Source: Zhongshania aliphaticivorans
GTDB lineage: Bacteria > Pseudomonadota > Gammaproteobacteria > Pseudomonadales > Spongiibacteraceae
Direction: 5' to 3'
Length of the DNA stretch: 64,000 nt
NCBI RefSeq assembly: GCF_902705855.1
Contig: NZ_CACSIJ010000011.1
Span: forward strand, 1-64,000
Position 1 is the stretch's first letter, and each line of letters begins with the position of its first letter. Shown here piece by piece: positions 41,590-53,590 of this stretch. Under the pieces are notes generated by a model that saw only the letters and a list, made by a program, of their open reading frames with translations, was not told the origin of the DNA and searched no databases. Both the position numbers and the translations under genes were made by a program.

Positions 41590-42156
41590 GTGGCAGAGGA
41601 ACAAGACAAAGCGGCAATGCCGGATGAAGAGTTTCAGCCTGAAGAGTTGCAGCAAGACGACGACCTTGACCTTAGCGGCAAGTTAGAACTCAGCTTGGAA
41701 GAGCAGTTGGAAGAGGCCAAGCAAGCGGTTGCTGATGCACAAGAGCAGGCGCTGCGTGCGGCGGCCGAGGCGCAGAATATGCGTCGTCGTGCTGAGAAAG
41801 ATGCTGAAAACGCGCGCAAATTTGCGCTCGAGAAATTTGCCGGCGATATGCTTCCGGTGGTCGATAATCTTGATCGTGCGCTGGCTTCTGTCGATATCGC
41901 TGATGAAGCCTTAAAGCCGATTTTGGAAGGCGTTGAGTTAACGCTTAAAACATTGGTAGACGCTTTGGCGCGTCACAATGTTGAGCAGTTAAACCCCGTT
42001 GGCGAACCGTTTAATCCTGAGTATCACCAGGCGATGGCGATGGTGCCCAACCCCGATGCTGAGCCGAACTCGGTGATGGACGTGATGCAAAAGGGTTACA
42101 CCTTAAATGGCCGCTTGCTGCGTGCAGCGATGGTCGTTATTGCTAAGGCGCCATAA
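41590..42156 (+). CDS. grpE: Nucleotide exchange factor GrpE
   Basis: Releases ADP from DnaK in the chaperone cycle. A GTG start at 41590 is chosen because GGAG lies nine bases upstream and the frame then begins with the usual acidic region ([20 protein letters not shown]); the longer frame starting at 41515 would run through the heat-shock promoter. A long coiled coil (about 35-85) precedes the beta domain with [11 protein letters not shown] and [12 protein letters not shown], both family signatures. Length about 188. First gene of grpE-dnaK-dnaJ. Confidence 0.95.
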   Translation: MAEEQDKAAMPDEEFQPEELQQDDDLDLSGKLELSLEEQLEEAKQAVADAQEQALRAAAEAQNMRRRAEKDAENARKFALEKFAGDMLPVVDNLDRALASVDIADEALKPILEGVELTLKTLVDALARHNVEQLNPVGEPFNPEYHQAMAMVPNPDAEPNSVMDVMQKGYTLNGRLLRAAMVVIAKAP

Positions 42157-42186
42157 GCAGTAATTGTATTAAAAATGGCCTATGCC

Positions 42187-42215
42187 CCCTTGAAATGTGT
42201 GGATAAGGGCCAATA
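42187..42215 (+). promoter_or_regulatory. Probable sigma-32 promoter of dnaK
   Basis: CCCTTGAAA (42187-42195), a 14-base spacer and GCCAATATC approximate the RpoH consensus; the -35 is strong and the -10 weaker. It lies in the grpE-dnaK gap. Confidence 0.65.
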
Positions 42216-42275
42216 TCTGTCACAAGACAAAGAATTTCGCCGGACGTGGCGACAGTTTTTAAGTGGAGAATGATC

Positions 42276-44198
42276 ATGGGTAAAATTATTGGTATTGACT
42301 TGGGTACCACTAACTCTTGCGTAGCGGTAATGGATGGCGACAAGGTTAAGGTAATCGAGAACGCTGAAGGTACGCGTACTACGCCATCTATTGTTGCGTA
42401 CACCGACGACAAGGAAATTTTGGTGGGTCAGAGCGCTAAGCGTCAGGCCGTCACCAATCCGCATAACACTTTGTACGCGGTGAAGCGTTTGATCGGTCGT
42501 CGTTTTAAAGACGACGTGGTTCAAAAAGACATCAAAATGGTGCCATACAATATCTGCGAAGCTGATAACGGCGACGCGTGGGTAGAAGTAAAGGGCGAGA
42601 AAATGGCGCCTCCGCAAATTTCTGCGGAAATTTTGAAGAAAATGAAAAAAACCGCTGAAGACTACTTGGGTGAGAAAGTTACCGAAGCGGTTATTACCGT
42701 ACCGGCTTACTTCAATGATTCTCAGCGTCAGGCAACTAAAGACGCTGGTCGTATCGCTGGTTTGGACGTTAAACGTATTATCAACGAGCCTACCGCAGCG
42801 GCACTGGCCTACGGTATGGACAAATCTAAGGGCGACCGCACTATCGCGGTATACGACTTAGGTGGTGGTACTTTTGATATCTCGATTATTGAAATTGCTG
42901 AAGTAGACGGCGAGCACCAGTTTGAAGTGTTGTCGACTAACGGCGACACCTTCTTAGGTGGTGAAGATTTCGATATGCGCCTGATCGATTATTTGGCTGA
43001 AGAGTTCAAGAAAGAAAACAGCATTGATCTGAAAGGCGATTCACTGGCTGTGCAGCGTCTCAAAGAAGCGGCAGAGAAAGCCAAAATTGAGCTTTCTTCT
43101 AGTCAGCAGACTGAAATCAATCTGCCGTACATCACAGCAGATGCGACCGGTCCTAAGCATTTAGTGGTGAAGCTGAGTCGTGCCAAATTGGAATCACTAG
43201 TTGGTGATTTGGTTGCTCGCTCATTAGAACCAATGAAAGTTGCACTGAAAGATGCAGGTTTATCTGCTTCTGAAGTAGACGAAATCATTTTGGTTGGTGG
43301 TCAGACTCGTATGCCTTTGGTGCAAACCAAAGTAACTGAGTTCTTTGGTAAAGAAGCGCGTCGCGATGTAAACCCTGACGAAGCGGTAGCAATGGGTGCA
43401 GCGCTACAAGGCGCAGTATTGTCTGGTGAAGTAAAAGACGTATTGCTGCTAGACGTTACCCCGCTGAGCTTGGGTATTGAAACCATGGGCGGTGTAGCGA
43501 CTCACCTGATTGAGAAAAACACCACGATTCCGACTAAGAAATCACAGGTGTTCTCAACGGCGGATGACAACCAGCAAGCGGTAACGATTCACGTCGTACA
43601 GGGCGAGCGCAAGCAAGCTGCGGCAAACAAATCACTGGGTCGTTTCGACTTGGCTGATATTCCACCAGCACCACGTGGTCTGCCGCAAATTGAAGTGACC
43701 TTCGATATTGATGCCAACGGTATTTTGCATGTGTCTGCTAAAGATAAAGCAACCGGTAAAGAGCAATCTATCCGCATTACCGCGTCTAGTGGTTTGAGTG
43801 AGGACGAGATAGAGCAAATGGTGCGTGATGCAGAAGCGAACGCAGAAGCTGATAAGAAGTTTGAAGCACTGGTAGTTGCTCGCAATACTGCAGAAGGCTT
43901 GGCTAACGCGACTCGTAAGACAGTTGAAGAAGCAGGCGATAAAGCTAGTGACGAAGAAAAGGCAGCTATTGAAGCGGCCTTGGCTGAAGTCGATGAAGCG
44001 GTTAAAGGTGACGACGTCGAGAAAATCGAAGAAGCCACTAAGAAGCTAACCGAAGCGTCTAGCGGCTTGGCACAAAAAATGTATGCTGAGCAAGCGGCTC
44101 AAGCAGAGGCTGAGGGGGGTGCAGAACAGCCACAAGCCGGTGGTGACGATGTCGTTGATGCCGAGTTTGAAGAAGTGAAAGACGACGATAAGAAGTAA
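42276..44198 (+). CDS. dnaK: Molecular chaperone DnaK (Hsp70)
   Basis: ATP-dependent chaperone that binds exposed hydrophobic peptide segments. The start is ATG 42276 ([20 protein letters not shown]) preceded by GTGGAGAA; ten upstream codons in the longest frame are not expected. The nucleotide-binding domain has [23 protein letters not shown] (about 195) and [10 protein letters not shown] (about 340). The linker [19 protein letters not shown] follows (about 388), then the substrate-binding domain and the lid ending in [11 protein letters not shown], the EEVKD-type terminus. Length 640. Confidence 0.98.
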   Translation: MGKIIGIDLGTTNSCVAVMDGDKVKVIENAEGTRTTPSIVAYTDDKEILVGQSAKRQAVTNPHNTLYAVKRLIGRRFKDDVVQKDIKMVPYNICEADNGDAWVEVKGEKMAPPQISAEILKKMKKTAEDYLGEKVTEAVITVPAYFNDSQRQATKDAGRIAGLDVKRIINEPTAAALAYGMDKSKGDRTIAVYDLGGGTFDISIIEIAEVDGEHQFEVLSTNGDTFLGGEDFDMRLIDYLAEEFKKENSIDLKGDSLAVQRLKEAAEKAKIELSSSQQTEINLPYITADATGPKHLVVKLSRAKLESLVGDLVARSLEPMKVALKDAGLSASEVDEIILVGGQTRMPLVQTKVTEFFGKEARRDVNPDEAVAMGAALQGAVLSGEVKDVLLLDVTPLSLGIETMGGVATHLIEKNTTIPTKKSQVFSTADDNQQAVTIHVVQGERKQAAANKSLGRFDLADIPPAPRGLPQIEVTFDIDANGILHVSAKDKATGKEQSIRITASSGLSEDEIEQMVRDAEANAEADKKFEALVVARNTAEGLANATRKTVEEAGDKASDEEKAAIEAALAEVDEAVKGDDVEKIEEATKKLTEASSGLAQKMYAEQAAQAEAEGGAEQPQAGGDDVVDAEFEEVKDDDKK

Positions 44199-44230
44199 GC
44201 TCGACGCGAGGCTTGCCTCGCTTGAGTGTA

Positions 44231-44366
44231 ACGCTGGACGGGAGACGGAAGACGCAAAGGCTAAGGTCAGCGTGTTTTGCGATCTCCCGTTTGGCATGAG
44301 GGGTAGAATCATTTAAGGGGTAGCGGGTGGCACTACAAAAAGCGTCTCCTGCTTCCCGTCTAGCGT
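44231..44366. repeat. Dispersed inverted repeat, GACGGGAGATG family, between dnaK and dnaJ
   Basis: ACGCTGGACGGGAGACGGAA (44231-44250) faces GATCTCCCGTTTGGCATG (44281-44298) and CTGCTTCCCGTCTAGCGT (44349-44366), inverted. The repeat fills most of the dnaK-dnaJ spacer and could shape relative expression of the two genes. Confidence 0.6.
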
Positions 44367-44377
44367 GAAGCGAAGCT

Positions 44378-45496
44378 ATGTCAAAACGAGATTATTACGA
44401 AATTCTGGGTGTATCGCGAGATACCGACAGCAAGGAAGTTAAAAAAGCCTACCGTCGAATTGCGATGAAAAATCATCCCGACCGCAACCCTGATGATCCG
44501 AAGGCGGAAGACATTTTTAAAGAGGCGACCGAAGCCTACGAAGTGCTTTCTGATGAAGACAAGCGCGCGGCCTATGATCGCTTCGGCCACGAAGGTGTTA
44601 ACGCTGGCGGCGGTGGTGCTGGTGCCGGCGGGTTTAGTGATATTTTTGGTGATGTGTTTGGGGATATTTTTGGCGGCGGCGGTGGCGGTCGTCAGCGCGG
44701 CCCGCAGCGCGGTTCTGATTTGCGCTACACATTGGAGATTGACCTTGAGCAGGCGGTTCATGGCTCAACGGCTAAAATTCGTATTCCTACGCTGGTAGCC
44801 TGTAAGCCCTGTGATGGCAGCGGGGCTAAAAAAGGCTCTAAGCCGGTCACCTGTAATACCTGTAATGGTGTTGGTCAGGTGCGGATGCAGCAGGGCTTCT
44901 TTGCTGTGCAGCAGGCTTGTCCAAATTGCCGTGGCAAAGGCACGATCATTGCGAACCCCTGCAGTGAATGTCGTGGCCAAGGCTTAATAGAAGAGACAAA
45001 AACCCTTTCTGTTAAAGTGCCTGCTGGCGTAGATACTGGAGACCGCATTCGTCTAACCGGTGAGGGTGAGGCGAGTCCGAACGGCGGCCCCACGGGCGAT
45101 TTGTATGTACAAATGTCTGTGCGCCCGCATGCGATATTTAAGCGCGATGGCAAAAATTTGTACTGCGACGTGCCTATTAGTTTTGCAGATGCAGCTTTGG
45201 GCGGCGAGCTTGACGTGCCGACCTTGGAAGGTCGCGTAAAACTGAAAATTCCGGCCGAAACTCAAACCGGCAAATCCTTCCGCCTACGCGGTAAAGGCAT
45301 TACCCCGGTCCGCGGTGGCAGTACTGGTGACTTGATTTGCAAGGTCACACTGGAAACGCCGGTGTCGCTCACTAAGCGCCAAAAAGAGCTATTGCAAGAG
45401 TTGCAGGCGAGTATGGAGGGAGACGATAAGCAGTCACCGCGAAAAAAAACGTGGTTTGACGGCGTGAAAACCTTTTTTGACGATATGAAGCTCTGA
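44378..45496 (+). CDS. dnaJ: Chaperone protein DnaJ (Hsp40)
   Basis: Co-chaperone that delivers clients to DnaK and stimulates its ATPase. The J domain (about 1-70) has the HPD tripeptide in [11 protein letters not shown] Gly/Phe-rich linker (about 75-105) follows, then the zinc domain with four CxxCxGxG repeats ([32 protein letters not shown], about 145-210) and the beta-sandwich client-binding domains. Length 372, complete. A stem-loop follows at 45515-45547. Confidence 0.98.
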   Translation: MSKRDYYEILGVSRDTDSKEVKKAYRRIAMKNHPDRNPDDPKAEDIFKEATEAYEVLSDEDKRAAYDRFGHEGVNAGGGGAGAGGFSDIFGDVFGDIFGGGGGGRQRGPQRGSDLRYTLEIDLEQAVHGSTAKIRIPTLVACKPCDGSGAKKGSKPVTCNTCNGVGQVRMQQGFFAVQQACPNCRGKGTIIANPCSECRGQGLIEETKTLSVKVPAGVDTGDRIRLTGEGEASPNGGPTGDLYVQMSVRPHAIFKRDGKNLYCDVPISFADAALGGELDVPTLEGRVKLKIPAETQTGKSFRLRGKGITPVRGGSTGDLICKVTLETPVSLTKRQKELLQELQASMEGDDKQSPRKKTWFDGVKTFFDDMKL

Positions 45497-45514
45497 TTAT
45501 TTTAATGCGTTGAT

Positions 45515-45547
45515 GACTGGGTTCCGCTGAATTGGCGGAATCCAGTC
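45515..45547 (+). terminator. Stem-loop after dnaJ
   Basis: GACTGGGTTCCGC and GCGGAATCCAGTC pair with one mismatch around a seven-base loop. No T run follows immediately, so it may end transcription weakly or protect the message. Confidence 0.5.
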
Positions 45548-45677
45548 TCGACTTCCCCTGCTTTTTTCTCCATTCTTGGCGGCATGCCATTCTAAAAGCA
45601 TGACGGTTGCTCATCATTTCGCGATTTTTGCGGCTTGAGTGTAGTCAATCGATACTCTGAGTAAGGGCGTCTCAATA

Positions 45678-47078
45678 ATGGATAAAACCCTCAATAAATT
45701 GGTAGCCGATTATCTGTGGTCAGAGAAGGTCGTGCATTACAGTCCTTGGCGACAAAAGCTAATAGACGTTTTGCGTTTGGTTTATGTGGTGCTGGACGAT
45801 TTAACCAAGGGCGAGTTAACCCTGCGGGCAATGAGCTTGGTGTACACCACTTTGTTGTCGTTGGTGCCCATGATGGCGGTGAGCTTCTCCGTCCTTAAGG
45901 CCTTTGGTATGCACAATAAGCAGCTAGAGCCGATTATGCTGCAGTTTCTTGCACCAATGGGCGCGCAGGGTGTTGAGATTACCGACAAAATTATTGGATT
46001 TATCGACAACGTAAAAATTGGTGTCCTCGGCACCTTCGGTGTCGCGCTGTTGTTTTACACCGCGATTTCATTGATTCAAAAAATAGAAGCTACCTTTAAT
46101 TATATTTGGCGTCTTGACCAGCACCGTAGTATCGGCAGACGTTTTGCCGATTACGGTAGCGTGATGCTGATTGGGCCCTTGCTGGTATTTTCAGCCATTG
46201 GTTTGTCTGCCAGTGTGTTGGGTGGCGGCTTTGTGCAAACCATTAGTACGCACCTGCCCTTCGTGCAGCATTTAATTGCGTTTGCTACGGAAGCGGCGCC
46301 GTATTTGATGATTATTGCCGCCTTCACCTTCTTCTATATGTTTATCCCTAATACCAAGGTCACTGTCCGTGCTGGTTTGGTTGCCGGTGTGGTGTCTGGG
46401 GTGTTGTTTCAAAGTTTAGGTTGGGGTTTTGGTAGCGTGGTGGTATCTGCCAGTGGCAGTGGCACGTATGCGATTTATTCTGGCTTTGCGATTTTGATTC
46501 TATTTATGATGTGGATGTACATCAGCTGGCTGATTTTGTTGGTGGGTAGCAGTGTTGCATTTTATGTGCAGCACCCCGAATATATCGCGCCAACGCGGCG
46601 CAGTGGTGATTTAAGTATTCGTCAGCGCGAAACCTTAGCCTTGCAGGTTATGGCTGTTATCGCGCAGCGTTATTACCAGTCGCGCAAGCCGTTTTCTGCC
46701 AGTGATTTTGTCTATCGCTTACGGGTGCAAATCCAAGGCGTAACGCGGGTGTTGGGGGCGTTAAAACAGGCGGGTCTGGTGACCGAGAACCACGAAGATC
46801 CGCCGCGCTACTTGCCGAATGCGCCGCTTGAAAAAACCTCCTTAAAGATGGTGATAGACGCGGTACGAAGTGATGGTACCGTGCCCATGATTGCGCTGAG
46901 AGTGCCGCGTAAGCCGGTGCAAGGTGTGGCTGAAGTGACTGCGGCAATTGACGCGGCTTTGGATGCGGCTTTGGCATCAACTACGGTGCGAGATATGGCG
47001 CTTGGAAGTGAACGGGCAGATGCTGCGGCGCAACAAGGCGTAGCAAGCGTCGACAAAAAAGCAGATACAGACTCTTAA
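45678..47078 (+). CDS. YihY/UPF0761 family inner-membrane protein
   Basis: Membrane protein of the YihY family (once mislabelled ribonuclease BN). Residues about 40-290 hold six hydrophobic segments, with family motifs LTLRAMSLVYTTLLSLVPMM and GLVAGVVSGVLFQSLGWGFG. The C-terminal 170 residues are soluble: a winged-helix-like part (QVMAVIAQRYYQSRKPFSAS, about 320; VTRVLGALKQAGLV) and an Ala-rich tail. The transport or envelope role is unknown. It sits between dnaJ and dapB, where related genomes usually have these genes adjacent, so it is a lineage-specific insertion. Confidence 0.85.
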   Translation: MDKTLNKLVADYLWSEKVVHYSPWRQKLIDVLRLVYVVLDDLTKGELTLRAMSLVYTTLLSLVPMMAVSFSVLKAFGMHNKQLEPIMLQFLAPMGAQGVEITDKIIGFIDNVKIGVLGTFGVALLFYTAISLIQKIEATFNYIWRLDQHRSIGRRFADYGSVMLIGPLLVFSAIGLSASVLGGGFVQTISTHLPFVQHLIAFATEAAPYLMIIAAFTFFYMFIPNTKVTVRAGLVAGVVSGVLFQSLGWGFGSVVVSASGSGTYAIYSGFAILILFMMWMYISWLILLVGSSVAFYVQHPEYIAPTRRSGDLSIRQRETLALQVMAVIAQRYYQSRKPFSASDFVYRLRVQIQGVTRVLGALKQAGLVTENHEDPPRYLPNAPLEKTSLKMVIDAVRSDGTVPMIALRVPRKPVQGVAEVTAAIDAALDAALASTTVRDMALGSERADAAAQQGVASVDKKADTDS

Positions 47079-47900
<822 letters not shown>

Positions 47901-48056
47901 TCTTGGGTTTTGTTGGCTGGGTATTCGGTCGGCATAGCTAGGCGCAGCGAGCAAGGTTGGCATTAGCGGTATTTATTGCGGTGGACGCGCGGGGGGCATT
48001 TCGCGTAAAATCGCGCATCAGATTAGGGTGCCGAGCTAAATAAGCTCCGCAGCCCC

Positions 48057-48096
48057 GCAAAAAGCGAGGTGAGGTAATCTTCATCTCGCTTTTTTG
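48057..48096 (+). terminator. Terminator between dapB and carA (possible carA leader attenuator)
   Basis: GCAAAAAGCGAG and CTCGCTTTTTTGC pair as a long hairpin with a T run. About 90 bases upstream a TGGACG - 18 bases - TAAAAT promoter-like pair (47982-48011) is present. If that promoter is real, the hairpin lies within the carA leader; otherwise it is simply the dapB terminator. Confidence 0.65.
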
Positions 48097-48188
48097 CACG
48101 CGTATTTTCCTCTGTGGTCCCTTGGTTGTCGTTCCGGCGAGTGTGTCGGCGGTAGCTCTCGGCCGCAAGTTCGATCTAGGAGGTAGTC

Positions 48189-49325
48189 TTGACGGTTCCA
48201 GCCATACTTGCCCTTGAAGACGGCAGCATTTTTCGGGGCATCGCCATTGGTGCTGAAGGGCATTCGGTTGGTGAGGTCGTTTTTAATACGGCAATGACCG
48301 GTTACCAAGAAATATTGACCGATCCCTCATATGCTCGCCAAATTGTGACATTAACCTATCCTCATATCGGTAATACCGGTGTGAACAGCGAAGACGAAGA
48401 AGCAGAGCATATTTGGTCTGCCGGATTAGTTATTCGTGACCTTCCCATGCTCGCATCGAGTTTTCGCAGCGAGCAAAGCCTGTCTGATTACCTAAAAGCA
48501 CGGAACATTATTGGTATAGCCGATATCGATACCCGCCGCCTAACGCGTATTTTGCGTGACAAGGGTGCGCAGGGCGGCTGTTTGATGGCCGGCGATATCG
48601 ACGAGGCTAAGGCGCTGACGATGGCGAAGGAATTTGCCGGTCTTAAAGGCATGGATTTAGCCAAAGAAGTCACTACCGCCAAAAGCTACGAGTGGCGCGA
48701 AGGGAGTTGGGCGCTAGGTGCGGGTCACAAAACCTTTAGCGACGCCGAGCTGCCATACCATGTTGTTGCCTACGACTTTGGTGTAAAGCGCAATATTTTA
48801 CGGATGTTGACTGACCGAGGCTGCCGTCTAACGGTGGTACCGGCGCAAACATCCGCTGCCGATGTATTGGCGATGAAGCCTGACGGTGTATTTTTGTCTA
48901 ACGGCCCTGGCGACCCAGAGCCTTGTGATTACGCTATTACCGCCATTAAAGAGATTCTGACGACGGGTGTGCCTGTGTTTGGTATTTGCTTGGGTCATCA
49001 GTTGCTGGGTTTGGCGTCTGGTGCTAAAACCCAGAAAATGAAATTTGGTCATCACGGTGCCAACCATCCGGTGCAAGATTTGGCTACGAAGGTTGTGCAT
49101 ATCACCAGCCAAAACCACGGTTTTGCGGTTGATGAAAGCTCCTTGCCGGCCAACTTAGTGGTAAGCCACAAGTCGTTATTTGATGGTTCCTTGCAAGGTA
49201 TTCGACGCACAGATACACCTGCGTTCGGTTTCCAGGGGCATCCAGAGGCGAGTCCGGGCCCGCATGATATTGCGCCCTTGTTTAATCAGTTTATAGATTT
49301 GATTAAAGCCTCTAAGCAGGCCTAG
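48189..49325 (+). CDS. carA: Carbamoyl-phosphate synthase, small (glutaminase) subunit
   Basis: Supplies ammonia from glutamine to CarB for carbamoyl phosphate, precursor of arginine and pyrimidines. It starts with TTG at 48189, five bases after a perfect GGAGG. The N-terminal domain starts [20 protein letters not shown]. The class I glutamine amidotransferase domain has [12 protein letters not shown] (about 238), the nucleophile motif [12 protein letters not shown] (about 265) and [15 protein letters not shown] (about 345) with catalytic His and Glu. Length 378. It is followed, after a repeat-bearing gap, by carB. Confidence 0.97.
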   Translation: MTVPAILALEDGSIFRGIAIGAEGHSVGEVVFNTAMTGYQEILTDPSYARQIVTLTYPHIGNTGVNSEDEEAEHIWSAGLVIRDLPMLASSFRSEQSLSDYLKARNIIGIADIDTRRLTRILRDKGAQGGCLMAGDIDEAKALTMAKEFAGLKGMDLAKEVTTAKSYEWREGSWALGAGHKTFSDAELPYHVVAYDFGVKRNILRMLTDRGCRLTVVPAQTSAADVLAMKPDGVFLSNGPGDPEPCDYAITAIKEILTTGVPVFGICLGHQLLGLASGAKTQKMKFGHHGANHPVQDLATKVVHITSQNHGFAVDESSLPANLVVSHKSLFDGSLQGIRRTDTPAFGFQGHPEASPGPHDIAPLFNQFIDLIKASKQA

Positions 49326-49366
49326 TAAGAAGTCCGGCTTTGCGGTTTTGTAAGTGGTTTTTGTTG

Positions 49367-49446
49367 GTCCGGCGTCTGATGTCGGATGAGAAAACCCAAC
49401 ACTGCGCCCGACTTTAGCGTCCGACGTCCAGCTTCCGACGTCCGAC
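49367..49446. repeat. Dispersed inverted repeat, CGTCCGAC family, between carA and carB
   Basis: GGCGTCTGATGTCGGATG (49371-49388) on the left and CGTCCGACGTCC...TTCCGACGTCCGAC (49418-49446) on the right form inverted arms. It is the same family as 11526-11742, and lies in an operon spacer. Confidence 0.6.
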
Positions 49447-49484
49447 TTTTTGTAACGAAGCACAGAGTCAGATGATTAGAACTT

Positions 49485-52400
49485 ATGCCAAAAAGAACTG
49501 ATATTCAAAGTATCCTCATCCTCGGTGCTGGCCCGATTGTTATCGGTCAAGCCTGCGAGTTTGATTATTCCGGTGCGCAGGCGTGTAAGGCCTTGCGGGA
49601 AGAAGGTTACCGAGTGATTTTGGTGAACTCCAACCCTGCGACCATTATGACGGATCCGTCGATGGCGGATGCCACTTATATTGAGCCAGTGGTGTGGGAA
49701 ACGGTTGCGAAGATTATTGAAAAAGAGCGCCCAGATGCGATTCTTCCGACCATGGGTGGGCAGACAGCACTTAACTGCGCTCTAGATTTGGACCGTGAAG
49801 GCGTTTTGGCCAAGTACGGCGTTGAGATGATCGGCGCGACTAAAGACTCGATCGATATGGCGGAAGATCGTCAGCTGTTCGATAAGGCCATGAAGCGTAT
49901 CGGCCTAGAAACGCCGAACTCAGCTATCGCGCATAGCATGGAAGAGGCCTTGCAAGTTCTGGACTCTATCGGTTTTCCCGCCATTATTCGCCCGAGTTTC
50001 ACCATGGGTGGTTCGGGCGGTGGTATTGCCTACAACAAAGAAGAATTTGTTGAGATTTGTACCCGTGGTCTCGATTTGTCGCCAACCAATGAGCTATTGA
50101 TTGACGAGAGCTTGATTGGCTGGAAAGAATTTGAAATGGAAGTTGTGCGTGATAAAAACGACAACTGCATTATTATTTGCTCAATCGAAAATTTTGATCC
50201 GATGGGCGTGCACACCGGTGACTCGATCACAGTGGCGCCAGCTCAAACCCTGACTGACAAAGAATATCAAATCATGCGTAACGCCTCTTGCGCGGTATTG
50301 CGTGAGATTGGTGTTGAGACGGGTGGTTCAAACGTCCAGTTTGGTATGGAGCCGCACACCGGCCGTTTAGTCGTTATTGAAATGAACCCGCGGGTGAGTC
50401 GCTCTTCTGCGCTAGCCTCTAAAGCAACGGGCTTCCCGATTGCGAGAGTAGCGGCAAAATTGGCGATTGGTTACACACTTGATGAGTTGCAAAACGAGAT
50501 TACCGGCGGCGCGACCCCTGCCTCGTTTGAGCCTGCCATCGACTACGTGGTTACCAAAATTCCACGCTTTACCTTTGAAAAATTTGGCGAAGCGCAGACT
50601 CGTTTACACACTCAAATGAAATCAGTCGGCGAAGTCATGGCGATTGGTCGTACCTTCCAAGAGTCGCTGCAAAAAGCACTTCGTGGTCTTGAGGTTGGCT
50701 CCGCCGGCTTTGAACATCAAATTGATGTAGATCGTGACGATGCGCGTGATGTATTGATTGCTGAGCTGACCAACCCTGGCCCTGAGCGCATTTGGTTTGT
50801 TGCAGATGCTTTCCGTGCGGGGATGAGCGTTGAGGAAGTCTTCGAACACTCGTGGATTGATCCTTGGTTCCTCGTGCAGATTGAAGACATCGTTAAGACC
50901 GAGAACTCGCTGAAAACGCTGACCCTCACAGACATCACCAAAGATTTGATGTGGCGCCTAAAGCGTAAAGGGTTTTCAGATCAGCGCTTAGCGGTATTGC
51001 TTGCGGTAAGCGAGAAGCAGTTGCGTACTTTACGTCATAGTTTGGATATTCGTCCGGTCTACAAGCGTGTTGATACCTGCGCGGCGGAATTCTCTACGTC
51101 CACGGCGTATATGTATTCCACCTATGAAGAAGAGTGCGAGTCACTGCCATCTGACCGCGAAAAGATTCTTGTTATTGGCGGTGGTCCTAACCGTATTGGT
51201 CAGGGTATTGAATTCGATTACTGCTGTGTTCATGCGGCCTTAGCAATGCGTGAAGACGGTTACGAGACCATTATGGTTAACTGTAACCCTGAGACTGTAT
51301 CAACTGATTACGATATATCTGACCGCTTGTATTTCGAGTCTGTGACTTTAGAAGATGTGCTAGAAATTGTCGCAATAGAAAAGCCTAAAGGTGTTATTGT
51401 CCAGTTTGGTGGCCAAACGCCCCTGAAATTGGCGCGAGATCTTGAGGCGGCGGGTGTGCCGATTATTGGTACGTCGCCAGATGCCATTGATCGCGCAGAA
51501 GACCGTGAGCGTTTTCAGCAGATGATCGAACGGCTTGATCTGTTGCAGCCACCAAACACGACTGTGCGCTCAGAAGAAGCGGCTTTGTTGGCAGCGGCAA
51601 AAATTGGTTATCCATTGGTAGTTCGCCCATCTTATGTTTTGGGTGGTCGTGCGATGGAAATCGTCTACAAAGAAGACGAACTACAGCGTTATATGCGCGA
51701 AGCGGTGCGGGTATCTAATGAATCGCCGGTTCTGCTAGATCATTTTTTGAATGCTGCGGTTGAAGTCGATCTCGATGCCGTATCAGATGGCAAGCAAGTA
51801 GTGATCGGCGCGATCATGCAGCATATCGAACAAGCGGGTGTTCACTCCGGTGATTCGGCATGTTCGTTACCACCGTATTCGCTGTCGGCCGAAGTGCAAG
51901 ATCGCATGCGCGAGATTGTTAAGGCTATGGCTTTAGAGCTGGGTGTTATCGGCTTGATGAACGTACAGCTTGCGGTGCAAGATGGTGAAATATACGTGAT
52001 TGAGGTTAACCCTCGTGCCTCGCGTACCGTGCCATTTGTGTCTAAATGTATTGGTGTGTCGCTGGCGAAAGTGGCGGCGCGTTGCATGGCCGGTACTAGC
52101 CTTGAAGAGCAAAATTTCACTACCGAAGTAATACCTAAATATTTCGCGGTGAAAGAGGCGGTATTCCCGTTTGCGAAGTTCCCCGGTGTTGACCCGATTC
52201 TTGGGCCGGAGATGAAATCTACGGGTGAGGTCATGGGTTTGGGCGAGACTTTTGCTGAAGCCTTTGCGAAAGCGGCAGTAGGTGCGGGTGAGGTGTTCCC
52301 AACTAGCGGTCATGCCTTTATTAGTGTTCGTGATCCCGACAAAGATGGCGCGATTGAGGTTGCTAAGCAACTTGTAGCCCAGGGCTTTACGCTGTGCGCT

Positions 52401-52706
52401 ACGCGCGGTACTCATAAGGTATTAATTGCGGCGGGGCTAGATTGTCAGCGCGTAAACAAGGTGCTGGAGGGGCGGCCGCATATTGTCGATATGGTTAAAA
52501 ATGGCGATGTTGATTTAATTATAAATACCACCGAAGGTAAGCAAGCTATTGCCGATTCATCATTGATTCGCCGAAGCGCTTTGGTTAACAAGGTGAGTTA
52601 CACCACTACACTTGCTGGGGCCGAGGCAATTTGTCAGGCTATTGCCTTTGGTGAAGAAAAAACAGTGCGTCGTTTACAGGACGTACACGAGGGTATTATG
52701 CAATGA
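49485..52706 (+). CDS. carB: Carbamoyl-phosphate synthase, large subunit
   Basis: Forms carbamoyl phosphate from bicarbonate, ammonia and two ATP. The 1073 residues comprise two homologous ATP-grasp halves: [20 protein letters not shown] opens the first and [20 protein letters not shown] (about 558) the second, each with an EMNPR/EVNPR metal-binding motif ([12 protein letters not shown] about 297; [12 protein letters not shown] about 840). The C-terminal MGS-like allosteric domain (about 935 on, [15 protein letters not shown]) would bind UMP/ornithine. It overlaps greA by four bases (ATGA). Confidence 0.98.
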   Translation: MPKRTDIQSILILGAGPIVIGQACEFDYSGAQACKALREEGYRVILVNSNPATIMTDPSMADATYIEPVVWETVAKIIEKERPDAILPTMGGQTALNCALDLDREGVLAKYGVEMIGATKDSIDMAEDRQLFDKAMKRIGLETPNSAIAHSMEEALQVLDSIGFPAIIRPSFTMGGSGGGIAYNKEEFVEICTRGLDLSPTNELLIDESLIGWKEFEMEVVRDKNDNCIIICSIENFDPMGVHTGDSITVAPAQTLTDKEYQIMRNASCAVLREIGVETGGSNVQFGMEPHTGRLVVIEMNPRVSRSSALASKATGFPIARVAAKLAIGYTLDELQNEITGGATPASFEPAIDYVVTKIPRFTFEKFGEAQTRLHTQMKSVGEVMAIGRTFQESLQKALRGLEVGSAGFEHQIDVDRDDARDVLIAELTNPGPERIWFVADAFRAGMSVEEVFEHSWIDPWFLVQIEDIVKTENSLKTLTLTDITKDLMWRLKRKGFSDQRLAVLLAVSEKQLRTLRHSLDIRPVYKRVDTCAAEFSTSTAYMYSTYEEECESLPSDREKILVIGGGPNRIGQGIEFDYCCVHAALAMREDGYETIMVNCNPETVSTDYDISDRLYFESVTLEDVLEIVAIEKPKGVIVQFGGQTPLKLARDLEAAGVPIIGTSPDAIDRAEDRERFQQMIERLDLLQPPNTTVRSEEAALLAAAKIGYPLVVRPSYVLGGRAMEIVYKEDELQRYMREAVRVSNESPVLLDHFLNAAVEVDLDAVSDGKQVVIGAIMQHIEQAGVHSGDSACSLPPYSLSAEVQDRMREIVKAMALELGVIGLMNVQLAVQDGEIYVIEVNPRASRTVPFVSKCIGVSLAKVAARCMAGTSLEEQNFTTEVIPKYFAVKEAVFPFAKFPGVDPILGPEMKSTGEVMGLGETFAEAFAKAAVGAGEVFPTSGHAFISVRDPDKDGAIEVAKQLVAQGFTLCATRGTHKVLIAAGLDCQRVNKVLEGRPHIVDMVKNGDVDLIINTTEGKQAIADSSLIRRSALVNKVSYTTTLAGAEAICQAIAFGEEKTVRRLQDVHEGIMQ

Positions 52707-53185
52707 ATCAGGTACCAATGACGGTTGCTGGCGAAAAAGCGCTGCGCGAAGAGTTAAAACATCTGAAGTCGGTGGAGCGTCCACGTATCACGCAAGCTAT
52801 TGCCGAAGCGCGTGCTCATGGTGATTTGAAAGAAAATGCGGAATACCATGCTGCGCGTGAGCAGCAGGGTTTTTGTGAAGGCCGGCTTCAGGAAATCGAA
52901 AGTAAGCTGGCTGGCGTGCGGGTGATCGATATTTCCACTATTCCCTACACCGGCAAAGTCATTTTCGGGGTTACGGTAACCTTGATTAATTGCGAGACCG
53001 ATGAAGAAGTGACGTATCGCATTGTTGGTGAAGACGAGGCGAGTGTGAAGTTAGGAAAAATTTCTGTGACTTCACCTATTGCCCGCGCCCTAATCGGTAA
53101 AGAAGAGGGTGATGTTGCCTTGGTGACTGCGCCAGGCGGTACTATTGAGTACGAAATCGACAAGGTGCAACACCTTGCCGAGTAA
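52703..53185 (+). CDS. greA: Transcription elongation factor GreA
   Basis: Rescues backtracked RNA polymerase by stimulating transcript cleavage. The N-terminal coiled coil begins [20 protein letters not shown] and includes the acidic tip within [18 protein letters not shown] (about 36-53; Asp and Glu contact the active site). The C-terminal FKBP-like domain has [16 protein letters not shown] (about 122). Length 160. Translation overlaps the end of carB, an arrangement known from Pseudomonas relatives. Confidence 0.97.
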   Translation: MNQVPMTVAGEKALREELKHLKSVERPRITQAIAEARAHGDLKENAEYHAAREQQGFCEGRLQEIESKLAGVRVIDISTIPYTGKVIFGVTVTLINCETDEEVTYRIVGEDEASVKLGKISVTSPIARALIGKEEGDVALVTAPGGTIEYEIDKVQHLAE

Positions 53186-53196
53186 TTCTGCTTAGT

Positions 53197-53505
53197 CTAT
53201 GCCCGAAGCAGATTAGATAGCTTCGGGTTAGGCTTTTTAGCTGGCCGGTAAATCAATGCGATCTTGCCGATAGCTTGCACCAATTGTGCCTTGTGGGCAG
53301 CACAGAATTGATCAATCATAGCGCGACGTTCCGTCGGATCAGCCAGATTCACTTTCACTTTGATGAGTTCGTGATCGTCTAGTGCTCGGTCAATTTCGGT
53401 CATTACGCCTTCGCTTAATCCGCGATCACCGATCATCACAACGGGACTGAGTTTGTGGCCGAGGCTGCGGAGGTGTTTTTTATCGCTGGCGCTGAACTTG
53501 GGCAT
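53197..53505 (-). CDS. yhbY: CRM-domain ribosome-associated RNA-binding protein (YhbY)
   Basis: Single CRM domain of 102 residues that binds pre-50S ribosomal RNA. KKHLRSLGHKLSPVVMIGDR with the GDRGL loop (the GxxG RNA-binding element) and LDDHELIKVKVN are typical, as is the ending LYRPAKKPNPKLS. It is encoded opposite to its neighbours, divergent from rlmE and convergent with greA, the standard arrangement. Confidence 0.93.
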   Translation of the reverse strand: MPKFSASDKKHLRSLGHKLSPVVMIGDRGLSEGVMTEIDRALDDHELIKVKVNLADPTERRAMIDQFCAAHKAQLVQAIGKIALIYRPAKKPNPKLSNLLRA

Positions 53506-53590
53506 AATATTACTAAACCGAAAAAGGCGTGGCCGAGCATTTTACTCGAAAGGCGCTTGCGCTGAAATATGAATTCTCGCTATTAATGGG

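Noticed and set aside
42180-42617. A 145-codon open frame on the minus strand across the dnaK start
   Set aside because: It is the mirror of strongly conserved dnaK coding sequence and the heat-shock promoter; no ribosome site or family resemblance.
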